Notes under the pieces: generated by a model | Told to the model about the DNA's origin: nothing | Seen by the model: the letters and a program-made list of their open reading frames with translations, nothing else | Database searches by the model: none | Position numbers and translations under genes: made by a program | Shown: positions 32,870-45,963 of the stretch, in pieces | How positions within the stretch are numbered: position 1 is the first letter of the stretch | Layout: each line of letters opens with the position of its first letter | Origin: Saccharum officinarum | Taxonomy: Eukaryota > Streptophyta > Magnoliopsida > Poales > Poaceae | Direction of reading: 5' to 3' | Assembly (NCBI GenBank): GCA_020631735.1 | Contig: CM036168.1 | Coordinates: 95,088,932 to 95,152,931, forward strand | DNA length: 64,000 bases

Positions 32870-34575
32870 CTTCCGCACATGGCGGCAAGCACCTCCCCAT
32901 CGCCCTCCACCCCTCCTGCCTCGCTCTCGCCGACCCCGCGACCATACTGAGCTGGTGCCGCAGCGCCGACGCGCGCGGGGAGCATGCCACGGCCCGCCTC
33001 CCGTCGAGCAGCGACCGGCCCTGTGACCGCACGTGCCCGGCGCAGCTCGCCGGCCAGTCATCCACTGCCGCCGTGGCCGTCCCTCCGCCCCCCCCCCCCC
33101 CCCCCCCAGCCAGTGCCCCCGCACGCCCCTACCGGCCGGTTCCGGTTGGAGGACAGCAGCGGCAGCTGCAGCAGCTACGGCCGCCTACGTGCGTGGCCAC
33201 CTCGCCACCGCCCGTCCCAGGCCTCGGTGTGGACACCAGCGGGTCTGCGCTGGCCCAGGCGTGCCCTAGCGCCACCGCTCGCCGCCGGCCTCGCCTCCGC
33301 CCGGCCGAAAACGCCGCAGACGAGCTTCGAGGCGGTCGTTCCGCCCCCTCCGTCCCACAATGCCTCCGCTCGTCATCGTGTCCACCCCAGGGTCGCTCCC
33401 ATGCCTGACCCGGTGCTGACCCGTCGTCGTGCCTACCAACAGGTCACCTGCGTGGGGGCGCATCTCCCGGGCGGCGCACCTCCCCACGTGGCGCGGATGA
33501 CACTCGAGCCCTGATCTACCGTGCACGGCGAGGTACACTGCCTCTTCCTTTGTGGTGTGTCTTCGATTGTTTCTCCTTCATGGCTTCATCTCTGTGCACC
33601 GTGAGCTCCCCATCTACTGCTTCCTTTGCTTTTGGTGTTCTCTGCCCTTCAAGTGCTCGATGAAATGCCCAAAAGGACTCTTCTTGCGTTAGGTCGGTGC
33701 CTTGCCGTCATCTAACTATTCCTTTGTGCTACTTATGTATACCTCATCAGGTGCTATCTTTCCAGCTTCAGTATGCATGTACATAAATATCCATTGGTTT
33801 TCCTTCTTGCTGCAGGAAATGGTACCAATCAATTTGACTTAGACTCTGCACCACGGAAGGAATTCAGAGTGGCTACATATAGGACCAAGCTGTTTCAACA
33901 TGGAGCATCATCTGTCGACCTAAACTCTGGTAATCATAGCACTCACTCAAATCACAGACAACAGTGAACATATAATTTTAATTTATTTTCATCATACCAT
34001 AGCTACACTGATAATATATTGCAAGGCAATCCAGCCAGGTATACAAAATAATGACATTATGGTGTGTTCACACCATATTATGTGCACTACTGCCTATTAT
34101 TTGTAGATGTTTTTTCAGTTACACTATGAAGCCTGATGCTACCTGAAGGAACTGTTACTTTTTAGAGTAAAAGTGACGTTTTCAATGCTAACAGTCACTT
34201 AGCATTTCATTCCTGAACATTTGATGAAACCTTCATACCTATATGTTAGAACCACTGCAAGTCCCATCACATGTCAGTACGTCACATGTTATAAATGTTC
34301 TCGTCATCAATGAATCAATGAAAGCTAATAATTTCTCGCCTTACCATTGCAAAGTGTGAAGTACCATATATTATAAAGTTTAGATCTCTCTCGCTCTCCC
34401 GCCGCCCCCGCCCCCCTCTCTCTCATGTTAAAACAATAATGCTATTTTTCTCAAATGCACTGAAACATGCTTTCAATCTCACATTCCAGACGTGAAGGAA
34501 GTTCGTGGAATTGGACTGCCACTGTCAAAGCTTGAATGCTGCCAGCGGCTTACCATTGTATTCCTGAACATCTAA
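32870..34575 (+). CDS. Putative small multi-exon gene or gene fragment, function unknown
   Basis: I do not recognise the protein. Seen: a GC-rich first-exon-like region (about 32870-33532, ending CGGCGAG|GTACAC), an exon 33816-33929 bounded by TGCAG| and CTCTG|GTAATC (NGTNQFDLDSAPRKEFRVAT, then YRTKLFQHGASSVDLNS) and an exon from 34490 after TTCCAG (DVKEVRGIGLPLSKLECCQR) reaching TAA at 34573-34575. Exons two and three agree in phase. The first exon frame is uncertain (Pro/Ala/Arg-rich, with a C18 run at about 33089-33106). A short Lys/Arg-rich frame ending KSKSKRKT before TGA at about 35536 could be an alternative last exon. It could also be a captured fragment. Confidence 0.35.
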
Positions 34576-34710
34576 TGAAACCTAGATGTGTATATGTTAC
34601 AACCACTGCAATTCCCATCACATGTCAGTATGCCACATGTTATACATGTTCTCATCAACTATGAAAGGTAATGATTTCTTGCCTTCGCCTTTGTAAAGTG
34701 TCTCTCTTGC
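34207..34710. repeat. Two-copy duplication, offset about 352 bp
   Basis: ATTCCTGAACATTTGATGAA ... CCCATCACATGTCAGTA ... CTCTC at 34207-34400 recurs diverged at 34559-34710. The second copy overlaps the end of the putative third exon and is interrupted by the LINE at 34726. Confidence 0.75.
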
Positions 34711-34725
34711 TCGCTCCCTCTCTCT

Positions 34726-34992
34726 ACAACAACAACATAGCCTTTTGTCCCAAGCAAGTTGGGATAGGATAGAGATAAAACCCAAAAGAAACGAGAAATA
34801 GGGAGACACATAAAGGGACATAAAGGGCACAAGACAAAAAGAGGTCACGGTTCAGGCACGTTGATTGCCAATCTCCAAGTGCTCCTGTCCATAGCTAAAT
34901 CCTTGGAGATATTTCACTCCTTAAGATCTCTCTTAACAGACTCGTCCCAAGTTAGTTTAGGTCGACCTCTACCGCTCTTTACATTATCGGCC
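34726..34992 (-). mobile_element. 5'-truncated LINE (non-LTR retrotransposon)
   Basis: Minus strand encodes the C-terminal end of a plant LINE ORF2 (GRGRPKLTWDESVKRDLKE, then a TGA where Trp is usual, then DRSTWRLAINVPEP and stop). Its 3' tail is GTTGTTGTTGT. Flanked by the 14-bp TSD CGCTCCCTCTCTCT (34712-34725 and 34993-35006), partly low complexity. Confidence 0.85.
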
Positions 34993-35006
34993 CGCTCCCT
35001 CTCTCT

Positions 35007-36720
35007 CTCTTATCTTAAAACAATAACATAGTTTTATTCAAGCATATTCTAATGGTCTTGCAATTGCTACTCAAATGGTTAGGATATATTAGAAGACATT
35101 CCTCGCAGCACTATTGCGTGCAATGTTATTATGTTTATTGCCAGGATCTTAACCTGTGCTGACCAAATGAGGTTAGGTCGCAAAACATTTGGCATTTATG
35201 GACTGAAATTAAGGCGACGAATTTGCTTGCCTGGGCAAGGTTATCGTTTCCCATGTCATCAAACCAAGGCAAAGCACGTCCAGAAACAAACGTGCCCTTA
35301 GCTTGATGCCAGAGTGTTTTATTTTGTATTCACCACTAACTCGACATCATTTTACATGTCCTGTACCAATTTTTTCTTGATTTCACTCAAATTGAAGCTT
35401 TCTGAATGTGCTTATTCTTCGCTGTGTGCTTTTAATGTTTGTAACTTCTCACACTGGTGTTGGATGAGGCGAAGATGCGAGGGGAAGGTGAGCAGCGTCA
35501 GCTGCAGGGCAAGAGCAAGAGCAAGCGCAAGACCTGACTTGTTCTTGTAAGGTTCAGGTTCTAGATGATTCTTATATGTATGACCTAGAAAACCCTGTAA
35601 TTATGCTAAGCAGCTAGAACTAGATGCAATAAATGTTGATATGTGCTTTGTTCAGTTTTACTGGTCTGTGAAGATAAACCTGATCTTTCACGATGGACTC
35701 TGAAGTACGAGGTCCTTGATCTTCCTTTTCATTACTAAACTCAGCTGACACTGGCATATGAAGTTCGTGAATTTTTTGGCCCCGTTGTATCAGTAAGTGG
35801 CATATGCACAAATCTAATGCTTGCATAGCAAATCCTTCAACTGACCATCCAACTATCATTACCAGGCACTGAAACTGTTTTTGGAAAGCTTGCTTCTCAA
35901 AGGTTTAGAACGCTCTGCCACATTTGAGCATTAGCGATTCAATTTCTCCATCTATATCCATTTCATATATTTAAGTATTTTAATCATTTACTTTCAGATA
36001 CTCATGATGCAAATCTCAATTGGCATCTATACAATAATATTTGAACTGTAGGCTTGGCCCCTCCAGTTTCTTAAAAAATACAAATACGGTTGCACATCTT
36101 CAAAATTTCAAAAAAAATATGAAAATACATTTCAATAACATCCGTTGTTGTATGATACTTATCCTCAAAAAGTAAAAGATTAATCAACAATAGATCCAGC
36201 TCCTATACAACTGGTTGCACCCTATGCGGCCGCGCGGCAATGCCACGCGTTGTTTCTAGTGTTCCTAAATTTGACTATCGATTTTTTAAAAAAAAATAAA
36301 TAATCAATGTACGCTCGCAACATATGAATTATATACTGTGATGAAAGTATATTTCTCATATGATACAAAAACATAGGGGGTTGCCGATCTGCAGCGGCTG
36401 CCGCCTACGGAAGCCAGCTGCCAAACACCCGTATAAATTTTAAGCTGTTAACCTACACAAATTTATTAAATTGATGGTCAAAGATTGAAAACAAAGGTAA
36501 CATGGCATATAAAGGAAAGAAGTACTCCCTCTGAAAAGGGTATAATCTCTATACATCGAGGAGTGAAACGATTTTAGGTTTGACTAAATCTATATAAAAG
36601 AAATAGATTTATAATACAGGTAAATATCACTAGCTCAGTTATATAAGCTATTTTCATACTTAACTTATTTATTAGACACATAAACATTTTGGTTGAGTTT
36701 AAGAAAAAATAGCTTTTGAA
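35007..36720. other. Intergenic, AT-rich, no clear gene
   Basis: Holds the short basic frame ending near 35536 noted under the putative gene. From about 36520 there is a Stowaway-like left end (TACTCCCTCTGAAAAGGG) with no partner found. Nothing else supported. Confidence 0.45.
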
Positions 36721-37663
36721 GGCTAGAATTGCACTAGTAGATTCTGGGAAGGGAGGGGCCAAGCGGGCCTACCTGGCTCGGGAACTCTCCGATTTCGAAA
36801 AGTGAGAGTGAGAAGTGGCCGCCTCTGCCGTTGGAGAACCTTCGGATGTGGACTAATAATGATACTCCAATAAAAGAGAAGGTGAAACAATGACGAACCA
36901 GCCAGCCATCCGCCGGCGCCGGCGACGGGCGTTACCTGATCGAACCGGCGAGTTCGAGATGGAGGAGGGAGAACGACCGCACTCCCACGCCGCTCGCGCC
37001 TCGCCGCATTTGCACGCACACGCACACGCACGAGGCCTCGTCGTCGGCCCACCCGACCCACTTGGCGCCAGGTGTTGGGCATCGGGCAGGTCCCCAGCGC
37101 TCGCACCCGGGCCGACCCGGCGTCCCGGCCCCTCCCCTCAGGCATAGCTTTGGCGTGCGGACGGGGTTCCGTGTCGTGTCCCGTCGCGCAGGCGACACAT
37201 CACCACCGCCATCAGTCGGCATGCTTCGTAGGGTAGGGTAGGGGCCGGGGCGCGACGCCGTGTCGTGTCGATGCGGCATCACGCGGTCGCCCGCGCTTTG
37301 TGGCGCACAAGTGCCCGCGCCCGACGTCGACACGTTGGATTTGGATCGGACCTGCTCTCCTGTCTCCTCTGCTCTGCTCCCCACATGCAGCTTGCAGCAC
37401 GACCCCGACGCGCGACCGAACGGCGAGCGGCGCCTTGGGATTCGCCGTACGCGGCACGGAGATGCGGCAAGGAAAATGCGGGCGGGCGCGGGAGTCCGTG
37501 ACCCTGGAAGAGCATACTACAAGCCGGGGGAGCCGCCAACCCTTGGGAGAGTATTCTGAAATTTCTTTCTTTCTTTTTACTTTCGGAGGAGTTCTCTTTT
37601 TCTCTTTTGGCCCATGGAGACCACGGTAAACTCGGCGTGTCGGCCTCTTTGCTTGCGTTGCTT
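36721..37663. other. GC-rich island, possible promoter/first exon
   Basis: About 900 bp of CpG-rich DNA between AT-rich flanks, open in several frames on both strands. On minus, TCGATCAG|GTAACG near 36930-36945 resembles a splice donor after a GC-rich leader. No domain recognised; it could be a gene 5' end or captured DNA. Confidence 0.3.
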
Positions 37664-37672
37664 TACCGCTGG

Positions 37673-39127
37673 GCCTCTTTTTTTTTTAAGTCCTTTTTTT
37701 TTTGAAAGATTCTCTCAAATATACTCCCGACGGAAAGATTTCAAAAAATAGACCCTTATCTTGGCGCCATGGTCGTCAGCGCCAAGATAACACGGCATGG
37801 TATCAGGGTAACTGGCGCCAAGACCTTAACGCGTGGCGCTGACGTGGCAGCGTCTTGGGGTCGTGATCTTTAGCGCCAAGACTTGGCGCCAAGCCTGGCA
37901 CCACAGATCACGACGCCAAGACCCTATTTTAAGTATCCAAATTTACCGTGAGATGGACATGTTGAAATTTGTTAAGTCTTGATATTTACTAAGGTTTAGA
38001 CATATGCAAATTGGCTAAGTCTGAAATTTTACCATGAGATGGACATATGCAAATTTTACCATGACTTGAATATTTAAAATTTTGGCTAAGTCTTTAAATT
38101 TATCATGAGGTTAAGTCTTTAAATTTTTCTAAGTCTGGAATTTACAAATTTTGGCTAAGTCTTTAAATAACCAAGTCATGGTAAAATTTGCATATATCCA
38201 TCACATGGTAAATTTGAAGGCATTTCAAATTTTATCATGACTTGGATATTGCAAAATGGCTTCATGTTGTGAATTTGGATATTTAAAATTTTACTTGGGG
38301 CCAAAATTTAAAGACTTAGCCAAAATTTGCATATGCCCATCTCATGGTAAAAATTGCATATGCCCATCAAAATTTTACTATGAGATGGACATATGAAAAT
38401 TTGTTAAATCTATAAATTTACCATGAGATGGGACGTGTTGGAATTTGTTAAGTCTGAAATTTTACCATGACAATGACAAATTTGATGCTATCCCATGGTA
38501 GTTGATATTCTAACATATACAGACCGCAGCAAAAATCCTGACTACCTAATTTTACCGTGAGATGAAAATACAAAGCTCTAAATTAACATGACTTGGACCC
38601 TAATTTTTCTATGAGATGGACATATAAAATTTTGGCAACTAAATAAATCTGGATTTTTGCTACGGCTTGAATATGTTAGAATACCAACTACCATGTGGTA
38701 GATATATGAAAAAATGACTTTTTTACCATGACTTGGACATTTACAAATTTGAAATTTTAACATAACTTGCATATTGAGAAATGTGACTAACTCTAGAGTT
38801 TTTACAGCGACTTTCTGTTTGATCACTTAGAACAACCTAGAAATACTTAGGATAAAAAATGATATACATGGTAACAGGTCTGTGGCGTCAGGCTTGACGC
38901 CAATGGTGATGGCGCCAAGGTGCTGCCACGTCAGCGCCAGCTCGGCGTCGTCGGCCAAGTGGCATGGGGACTTGGCGCCAACGTTAACGACGCCAAGCTG
39001 TGTTATCTTGGCGTCAGCGTTGATGGCGCCAAGTCCTGGGTCCATTTTCTGAAATCTTTCCGTCAAAGATATATTTGAGAAAATCTTTCAAAAAAAAAAA
39101 GGGCTAACAAACAAACAAAAAAGACGG
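37673..39127. mobile_element. Non-autonomous Mutator-like element (MULE), 1455 bp
   Basis: 9-bp TSD TACCGCTGG (37664-37672 and 39128-39136). Long terminal inverted repeats of about 200 bp share GAAAGATT.TCTCAAATATA, GACGGAAAGATTTCA and many GGCGCCAAG/CTTGGCGCC words. The middle (37920-38820) is AT-rich and made of degenerate motifs, such as ACCATGAGATGGACATATG and TTACCATGACTTGGA, on both strands. No transposase. Confidence 0.85.
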
Positions 39128-39169
39128 TACCGCTGGCCCCATATCCCACCGACGATGAGGGGAACTAGG

Positions 39170-39643
39170 GGCTGTTTGATACTTCCAGATTGTATAAGCT
39201 ATAACTTTTAGGCTCCGGCTTATACTATCTACGCACCTCTAGATTGTACTACCTCCTCTGTCCCTAAAAAAAAATGCAACTAAAGGTTACGTGTCATTTA
39301 AAGTGTCTTATGTTTGACCAAGTTTCTTATAAATAGTATTTATATTTACGGCTCTAAATTAATTTATTATAAAAATACATTTCATAATTAATCTAATGGT
39401 TTTTATTTAATATTATAAATATTTATATTTTTTATCTATAATTAGTCAAACTCACTAAAATACTAGCAAGCCGAGGACATCCCGCTTCTATCAGCTTCTG
39501 GATTATTGAACTTGACCAATCTACCCCTCACTTTTTGGCCCACTCATTTCAGCTAGCTTTTAAACGTAAGGGCATTTTGGTAATTTTACTATACACACTG
39601 CTATAAGCCAACTTTTAGAAGTTATGAATCCGAACAGCCTCTT
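39170..39643. mobile_element. MITE with a nested Stowaway-like fragment
   Basis: Left GGGGCTGTTTGATACTTCC and right GAATCCGAACAGCCTC are inverted, typical of a common grass hAT-type MITE. A Stowaway-like start (CTACCTCCTCTGTCCC) lies inside at about 39250. No clean TSD. Confidence 0.5.
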
Positions 39644-39654
39644 ATTTCAGTTTT

Positions 39655-39873
39655 TATAATCTAGCTTATAGGAATCTGGCTTTTAGAACGCAATCTGGGT
39701 GGATCCAAACGCAACCTAGATCACAAAATATCAGATTGGCCCGACAAGGGTCCAGCCTGGAAGGCTGGAACTGAGATCCCCACACCACGCAAGACGATCA
39801 CAGAGCAGAACAAACATCTTGAGAGACATGAAACTAGCTAGGAGTGTGCTTGAATGGCGCCCTATCGTAGTAG
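39655..39873 (+). repeat. Direct repeat copy A (partner 58705-59120)
   Basis: TAATCTAGCTTATAGGAATC ... ACATCTTGAGAGACATGAA ... GAATGGCGCCCTAT matches copy B in the same orientation with about 90% identity. Copy A lacks the MITE present in copy B. Confidence 0.85.
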
Positions 39874-40252
39874 ACTAGTGTAACCCGCGCGCCATGATAA
39901 GCAAAAGGGGTAACAAAATACTTGGAACATTTTTTTTTTCAAAAAAAAGTATGGCTTTTCATGAACCATGATTATTCATTAGGAACCTGCTCAGGAAGCA
40001 CATATTTCTTGTACTGACAAACTGAGTCTGCCGTTGAAGTGTCAAAACACAAAGTGGAATCTACAAAACATTATTATGTTTCTTATCTGGTTAAACTAAG
40101 AGCCATGAAAAAGCAACAACATTTATCCTATAGCGACTATGAAACAGTACAATCATTAGATCTGAAGGGAACATGCGTAAGCGGGGAAAAAATACATAAA
40201 GAACACAACTGCATTTAATAGAAATATTATCAAGAATTTCTCTGAACTCACC

Positions 40253-40551
40253 ATCTGGTGCGCGGTGGAGTTCTTGTTCTGATTTCTTGCTGAGGAACCA
40301 TTGCCACTGAATGTTGAAGACGGAAAATAATTAGTTGCAGTTGTTCATTGCTGTCCATCTGCATAAGCAGAGCCATCATACCATGCAAAGTGTGCCCCTG
40401 TGCTGTCATACCCATATGTTGTGTCCAGGTAACCAGCAGAAGGAACTCCACCAAGCAAGGGCGACCTATAAGTTCCATCAGGCGGTGGCAAGGGGTATCT
40501 TGTTGGCTTCATGGAAGGGGGTACCATTTGGAACACCGTTAGTTCCCATTG
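40253..40551 (-). pseudogene. 3' exons of an unidentified minus-strand gene
   Basis: The exon read from TTTTTAG| at 40551 is open for about 68 codons with a natural composition (MKPTRYPLPPPDGTYRSPLL, then GYLDTTYGYDSTGAHFAWYD, ending DGQQ before TGA near 40345). A further spliced exon follows at 40253-40306 (TTCAG|TGGC...CAGATG|GTGAGT), possibly in the 3' UTR. I do not recognise the product. Probably the same gene as the exons at 56.2-57.7 kb, now separated by the LTR nest; no sequence proves the link. It may be dead. Confidence 0.45.
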
Positions 40552-41703
40552 CTAAAAATACCCTCGCCGAGAAACCTAAAGTTCTAAGGGTTTTTAGATC
40601 ATCAAGTAAAATAAATGTATATACTCAGATTTTGTGCAATAGTATAGAATTAATGGAACAATGGCTAAAACAGAGGGAAATTGAAGGAATTAAGACTGGT
40701 AAGCTCTCGGACCGAATGAGTGGTTCGTCTAGCTGAGTCAAATTAGTATCCTAAGGAAGCCAAGGCACATGGATTACAATAGGTGGTGCCCATACTGTGG
40801 ATTATAAGGAGATGAAGTCAACAAATAGTAACATTCAAGTGAAGTAAATAGTATGGATGGAAGTTCAGAACAAAAATGCATGACTGTTGTATTGTGTAAC
40901 ACCCCCGGTGTTACGGGCTTCATTAGTACCAGGGTTAAGGCTTAATGAAAACCAATACTTGTGACTAATCAATCTCGATTTGGGGCGATTAGAAAGTTCG
41001 TGATAATCCTTCATAGTTGTAGCACCTCTGTAGCACCCTCGGTATTACCGCGTAAATGACTCACCAAACCATTTCATAAGCATCATGTTTATGTGTTATT
41101 TGCATGTGGTCAATGCTAAAGATAAAATCTCATAAACCAAAACAATCGATAAGTTAAATGAAGAGCTCTCCAATAGTTCATGTGATTATCAAGTAGGATT
41201 GTAAACCGATTTTTATTGAACAAAAATATTGAAGAACATACATGTGACGCTTAGATGGAGTTTGGAATATGAACCTTGTAGATGACCATGAAAGGCTTGC
41301 GGTTGAAAACATGATATTGCTAACTAATATTCTACTAGCCTGAAAATGCAATTAGAAATAGGGTTCGGCTCAACTTAGAACATTTCCAAGATTCGTGGAC
41401 AGCTAGACAGTGCCATGTTTAGCAAAATATTTTGAGAAAGTTAGATAAGGAATAAGGTCTTGTTTTAGCTTCTATTGATAGCTCGAGTTGCTCTCTTTGG
41501 CATGGTGTAGCTGGTTTGGTTTCTATCCCGGTAGTTTAGTTTTTGGGTGCGCTTTAAAATCTATGCGTAGCACGTTGCCGCTTGTTGACTGGGTGTGGGC
41601 GCGGTCACCTCGTGCTTGTGCTCGTCGTGGTCGTTCCCAGCCGAGTCACGCGCGCGTGGCCGCGTCGCTAGGGCCAGGCCGGCCATAGGTGGGCCGCGGC
41701 TGG

Positions 41704-43648
41704 TGAAAGCTCTATGTTTGGTGTTGGTAATTAGTGACAATGCCTAAGTACTAATCGTCTAAGTTGTATATAGCATATGAGGATTAGTACATTCCAAGGT
41801 TGGTGGCAAGATGGACATGGTGATCATGATGGCCACACTTGGATTTGGACGCAACCCTACATGATCAAGGCAAAGGTATATGTTTAAGGGTTGTGTTTTA
41901 GTAACCAAGACACCTAGTGGGTGTGGTTACATTATAGGATAGATAGCCGTACTATAAAGAGGGGAATGACGTGAAGGGGAATGACGTGGCTATTGAAGTC
42001 CTAAGTGCCTCTAGGTGTGCATTTCATAATCATATGCATTTGGGTAGAACTAATAACGCCTCGAAAAATGATTGTGAAAATGCTAACACACTCGCATATG
42101 ACGTGATCTCTTGGTGGTGTTAGCACTTTTTGCGATGGCGTTGAAGTTTGAGCGGTAGAGAGGGTTTGGGGTCCTTTCTCCCTCCCACCGAGCTTGCGAG
42201 GCGGGATTCATCCGTTTTCGACGAATTGAAACGTCTATTTTCCTTTACGCCAATGTCGAGATTTAGAGGCGTTGTCACATCTTGTTTCACGAGCTAAAAC
42301 ATGTGCTAAAGTGACACATACTTAGCCTAGCTCCTTTGTGAAAAGGTGAATCAAACGGAGGCGAACAGAGGTCACAGAGGTGATCGGACGCTCAACCGAA
42401 CGCGGTCTCTATTTGACCGGACGCGTCCGGTCAGTGCTCAGCGTTCGCGCGTGTCTCGGTTTTCTGATCGGACGCAGTGGCGCGTCCGGTCACGATCGAC
42501 CGGACACGTCCGATCGTTGTGGGAGCTTACTGGACTCCAACCGGATGCTAGCACTGTGGCGTCCGGTTCGTCTAGCGTGCGCATCCGGTCGCTGACTCGC
42601 TGGAGTGCTGCTCGGCTTGACCAGCGCGTCCGGTCAGTTACGGGACCAGCGCGTCCGGTCGAACTTCACGCGTCCGGTCTGTGCGACCAGCGCGTCCGGT
42701 CAGCGCGACTGCAACAGAATCGAGTACCTAACGGCTCTATTCGAAGGGGTACGTCTATAAATACTTGTTGGCCGGCACCTAGCATTCTTTGACATACTTG
42801 TGAGCACTTTGAGCTAAGCAACTCCTCTTCCACTCATCTCTCTTGCTTCTTTGCATATTCGAAGTGAGATTGAGTGATCCAAGTGCATTTGCATTGTGAG
42901 ATTGCATCTAGTTGGCACTTGGTGGTTGATTTGATGCGGGATTCTCGTTTCTCTTGGTGGTTGCCGCCACCTAGACGGCTTGGAGCAGCTTGAAGGCATT
43001 GGCAAGAGTTGGTGATTGTTCTTGGCCACCTTCGGTGATTGAGGGGTTTATGCCTACCTCAGCGAAGCGCCAAAGGCAACGTTAGTGGATTGTTTGTGTC
43101 ATTTACAACCTTTTGCCATTTAGTAGGTTCTTGTGGCACCTTTTGAGAGGCTCGGTGTGAGACCAATTAGCCACCGAACCATGTGATGAAGAGGGACACA
43201 ACAGGGACTAGCGTGCCGACAAGCACGTGAACCTCGGGATAAATCTTCGTGTCATCATCTTATTGTGATTAATCGATCCCGGTGGTTGTGTATTGTGGAA
43301 TTCATCTCTTGATCATATTGATTGATTGGCTCAATACTTCGCCCCTCGGTGATACCCTTCTAACTCTCTCTTGCATTATTTTTTTAGTTATCTTGCTAGC
43401 TTGTTAGTGTAGCTCTTAGCTTGTGTAGCTAGTTAGCTTTAGTTGTAAGCTAAGTTGTGAGGTTTGACTTGTGCGGTTGAGTGCAAATATACTAAAATTA
43501 TGAATTGGATAGGTGGCTTGCAAATACCCCGTAGGCTTAGCAAAACTCGCTTCTCGCTATTTGTTATATTGGTAAACTTATTTAGCTTGTCTTTGTAGAA
43601 TTTTTTAAAAAATGCTATTCACCCCCCTCTAGCCATCAAGACCTTTCA
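41704..43648 (+). mobile_element. Nested solo LTR, 1945 bp
   Basis: TGAAAGCTCTATG...GACCTTTCA with TSD GCTGG (41699-41703 and 43649-43653). TATA box CTATAAATAC at about 42755-42764. Contains an array of CGCGTCCGGTC words. The 3' end matches the LTR fragment at 1-87. Confidence 0.92.
42375..42705. repeat. Array of palindromic CCGGACGCGTCCGG-type words
   Basis: At least seven copies of CGCGTCCGGTC or close variants at irregular 20-60 bp spacing. One forms the perfect 18-bp palindrome GACCGGACGCGTCCGGTC (42415-42432). It lies just upstream of the LTR TATA box, where enhancer repeats would sit. Confidence 0.85.
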
Positions 43649-45716
43649 GCTGGCCTGCGGCTGGCCACCTCTGGCTGCTGCCGCGCGGAGCCATGGCTGC
43701 TCACTTCGTCGCGTCGAACTACCGACCCCCTGACCCACCACTGCCCGGCTGCACTGCTGCGTTGCAGCTCCTGCGGGCTCCCGCTGCCCGTGCACACCAC
43801 GCTCGGGTGGCTGGTCATTGTTCGCACGCTATCTCGGTTCATCGAGCCAAGCGCGGGACCGAGCCAGGGCGGTGGTCAGGATCGCCTGTCGCCAGGCGTG
43901 GCCATTGACCTAATCACAGTGTCAGTGGGGCACCTCCCTGCCTCGCCTTGTCCAATTTGCCGACACCGGTGTGTCCCGCTCGGGCTTGGCCACACCACGT
44001 GCTCGTGGCCGCTATCAACTGGACCTCTTCGTCTTAACCGCTTGAGCTCGTTTACCTGCCCCTTCGCGTAACGACCACGGCCAGAGCTCCGTGCCGCACT
44101 CCCCGCTCTTCCAATTCACCTAGCTCGAGGTTCGCGCCCAATCCCTCATGCCAATAGGTAGTTTGAGAAGTTCGCTAGCCAAGCACCCTCTGTCAAGATC
44201 GTGCCATGCCCTAGCTAGGACGAATTTGGGATTCCCGCTGTCGCCGGTGGAGATCGCCGCCGTGCCCAAGGAATTTGGGGTAAGTCCCAGACCAACGATA
44301 AAAAAGTCGATTGATGGCGTTTCTAGGCTCGTCTTGACCTTCTCTATCCGATGCTCATCTCGATTTGGTCAGAACCCCCACGGGTGATGAGCTGACGTGG
44401 TCGTGCCATGCTCGGTGCGTCGCCGCCACTTCACCGCGCGCGTGGCAAGGCTCACCTGAGCCGCCTCCGGCTCAACCACCCCCTCGGTTGTGCTCTTGGT
44501 AAGCTCCTAATGCTCTAACGTCCTTCGGGTTAGGGGATAGGTGCTCTAGCACATCGGAACAGGGGCACCGCCATGGTAGATGGTCCGCCAGCGTGGGCAG
44601 GGTACCAGGAGCCACCGTCTGCCGTTCAACCGCTGCTTAGGGTTTCGGTTTGGCCCCACGGTGCTCATCGGCCTGCTTGTCAGACCGGTGCTTCGCTCGG
44701 CAGGCCGGCGTGGCCGTGTAGTGCCTGCCGGAGCCGCGCCGGCGTGCGCAGGGGCATCAGGGACCAGCTCTTTGTGAGGACATGAGAGTTTGGGGGCCTG
44801 GGTGCAAGACGCGTGTCTGGTGAAATAGTGTGCTGGGGCTCCGTGTAAATGGCGGTTAGGTCAGGGACCTTTGCGCAAGGGTGTTGGAGCGCGGGTGCAG
44901 CGGGCCTGTTGGGCCGGCCAGCTGACGCGCGCTCAGGCCTCCGCGCGGGCTGCGTTGGGCCGCTAGGGCAGGTTTGGTTGCCGTCGGCCCGTTTCGAATT
45001 ATTGAACGATTTCTAATTTAGTTCTAAGCTAAACTTGTATAATTAAAATAGAATTTTGTAGGAGTCCAAAAATTGTGAAAACAATTTCGTTAGGATCCTA
45101 AAATCATGATCCATCTAAGGGTGTAATTGGTTCACGCAGTTTCATAATATTTCTAGGCTTGCTCTAATTATTTTGAGACGCTTAAAATTATTAAATGTAA
45201 ACTTGGAGGAATTTTTATGGCAAGATGATGATAGTGTCAGCTCTAAAAATTTTACAGTAAACTTCTAATATTATTATCTAATCTCTGCAATTTTTGTAGC
45301 TCCAAATAACTAGTTGCTAGGATAGTTAATGAGCCCTAGTTGAATATGAAGTAAATCGACAAAATGAATAATGTGACACCTTGGGTTTGTATAACTAAAA
45401 CATGTCTTATTCGATAACTTAGGTACGTAGCCGAGTACGTTAGAATTAGCTCGCGAAGCGTATCGTGTTGTCCTAGTTGCAATTATCATTGATTATTTAC
45501 GTCTCTACGTGTCATCCACGTATATCACAATAGGAACGACGATGGATCGCGAAGTCATCTGGAGAAGCCGGAAAGATGGTGCCTGGGTGATCGTGTCACT
45601 TCGTTGAAAGGCTAACTTTGGTTATATGTTACACAGGCAAGTCCCGGTGCATAACCCCTATTATTCTGCACTTTATTTTATGCTTGTGCATTAAGTTTAA
45701 AGGAGTTAAATAAAAC

Positions 45717-45719
<3 letters not shown>

Positions 45720-45797
<78 letters not shown>

Positions 45798-45876
45798 AGG
45801 ATCGTGCAGTGTGCTATGTTATAGGATCCTGATAGAAGTCGAGTGATTACCTGTCACTCGCGAGAGATAGGAAATA

Positions 45877-45959
<83 letters not shown>
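45720..45959. repeat. (AT)n and (TTA)n microsatellites in outer LTR
   Basis: (AT)37 at 45720-45794, a short unique spacer with CCTGTCACTCGCGAG, then (TTA)n at about 45878-45959. Confidence 0.95.
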
Positions 45960-45963
<4 letters not shown>

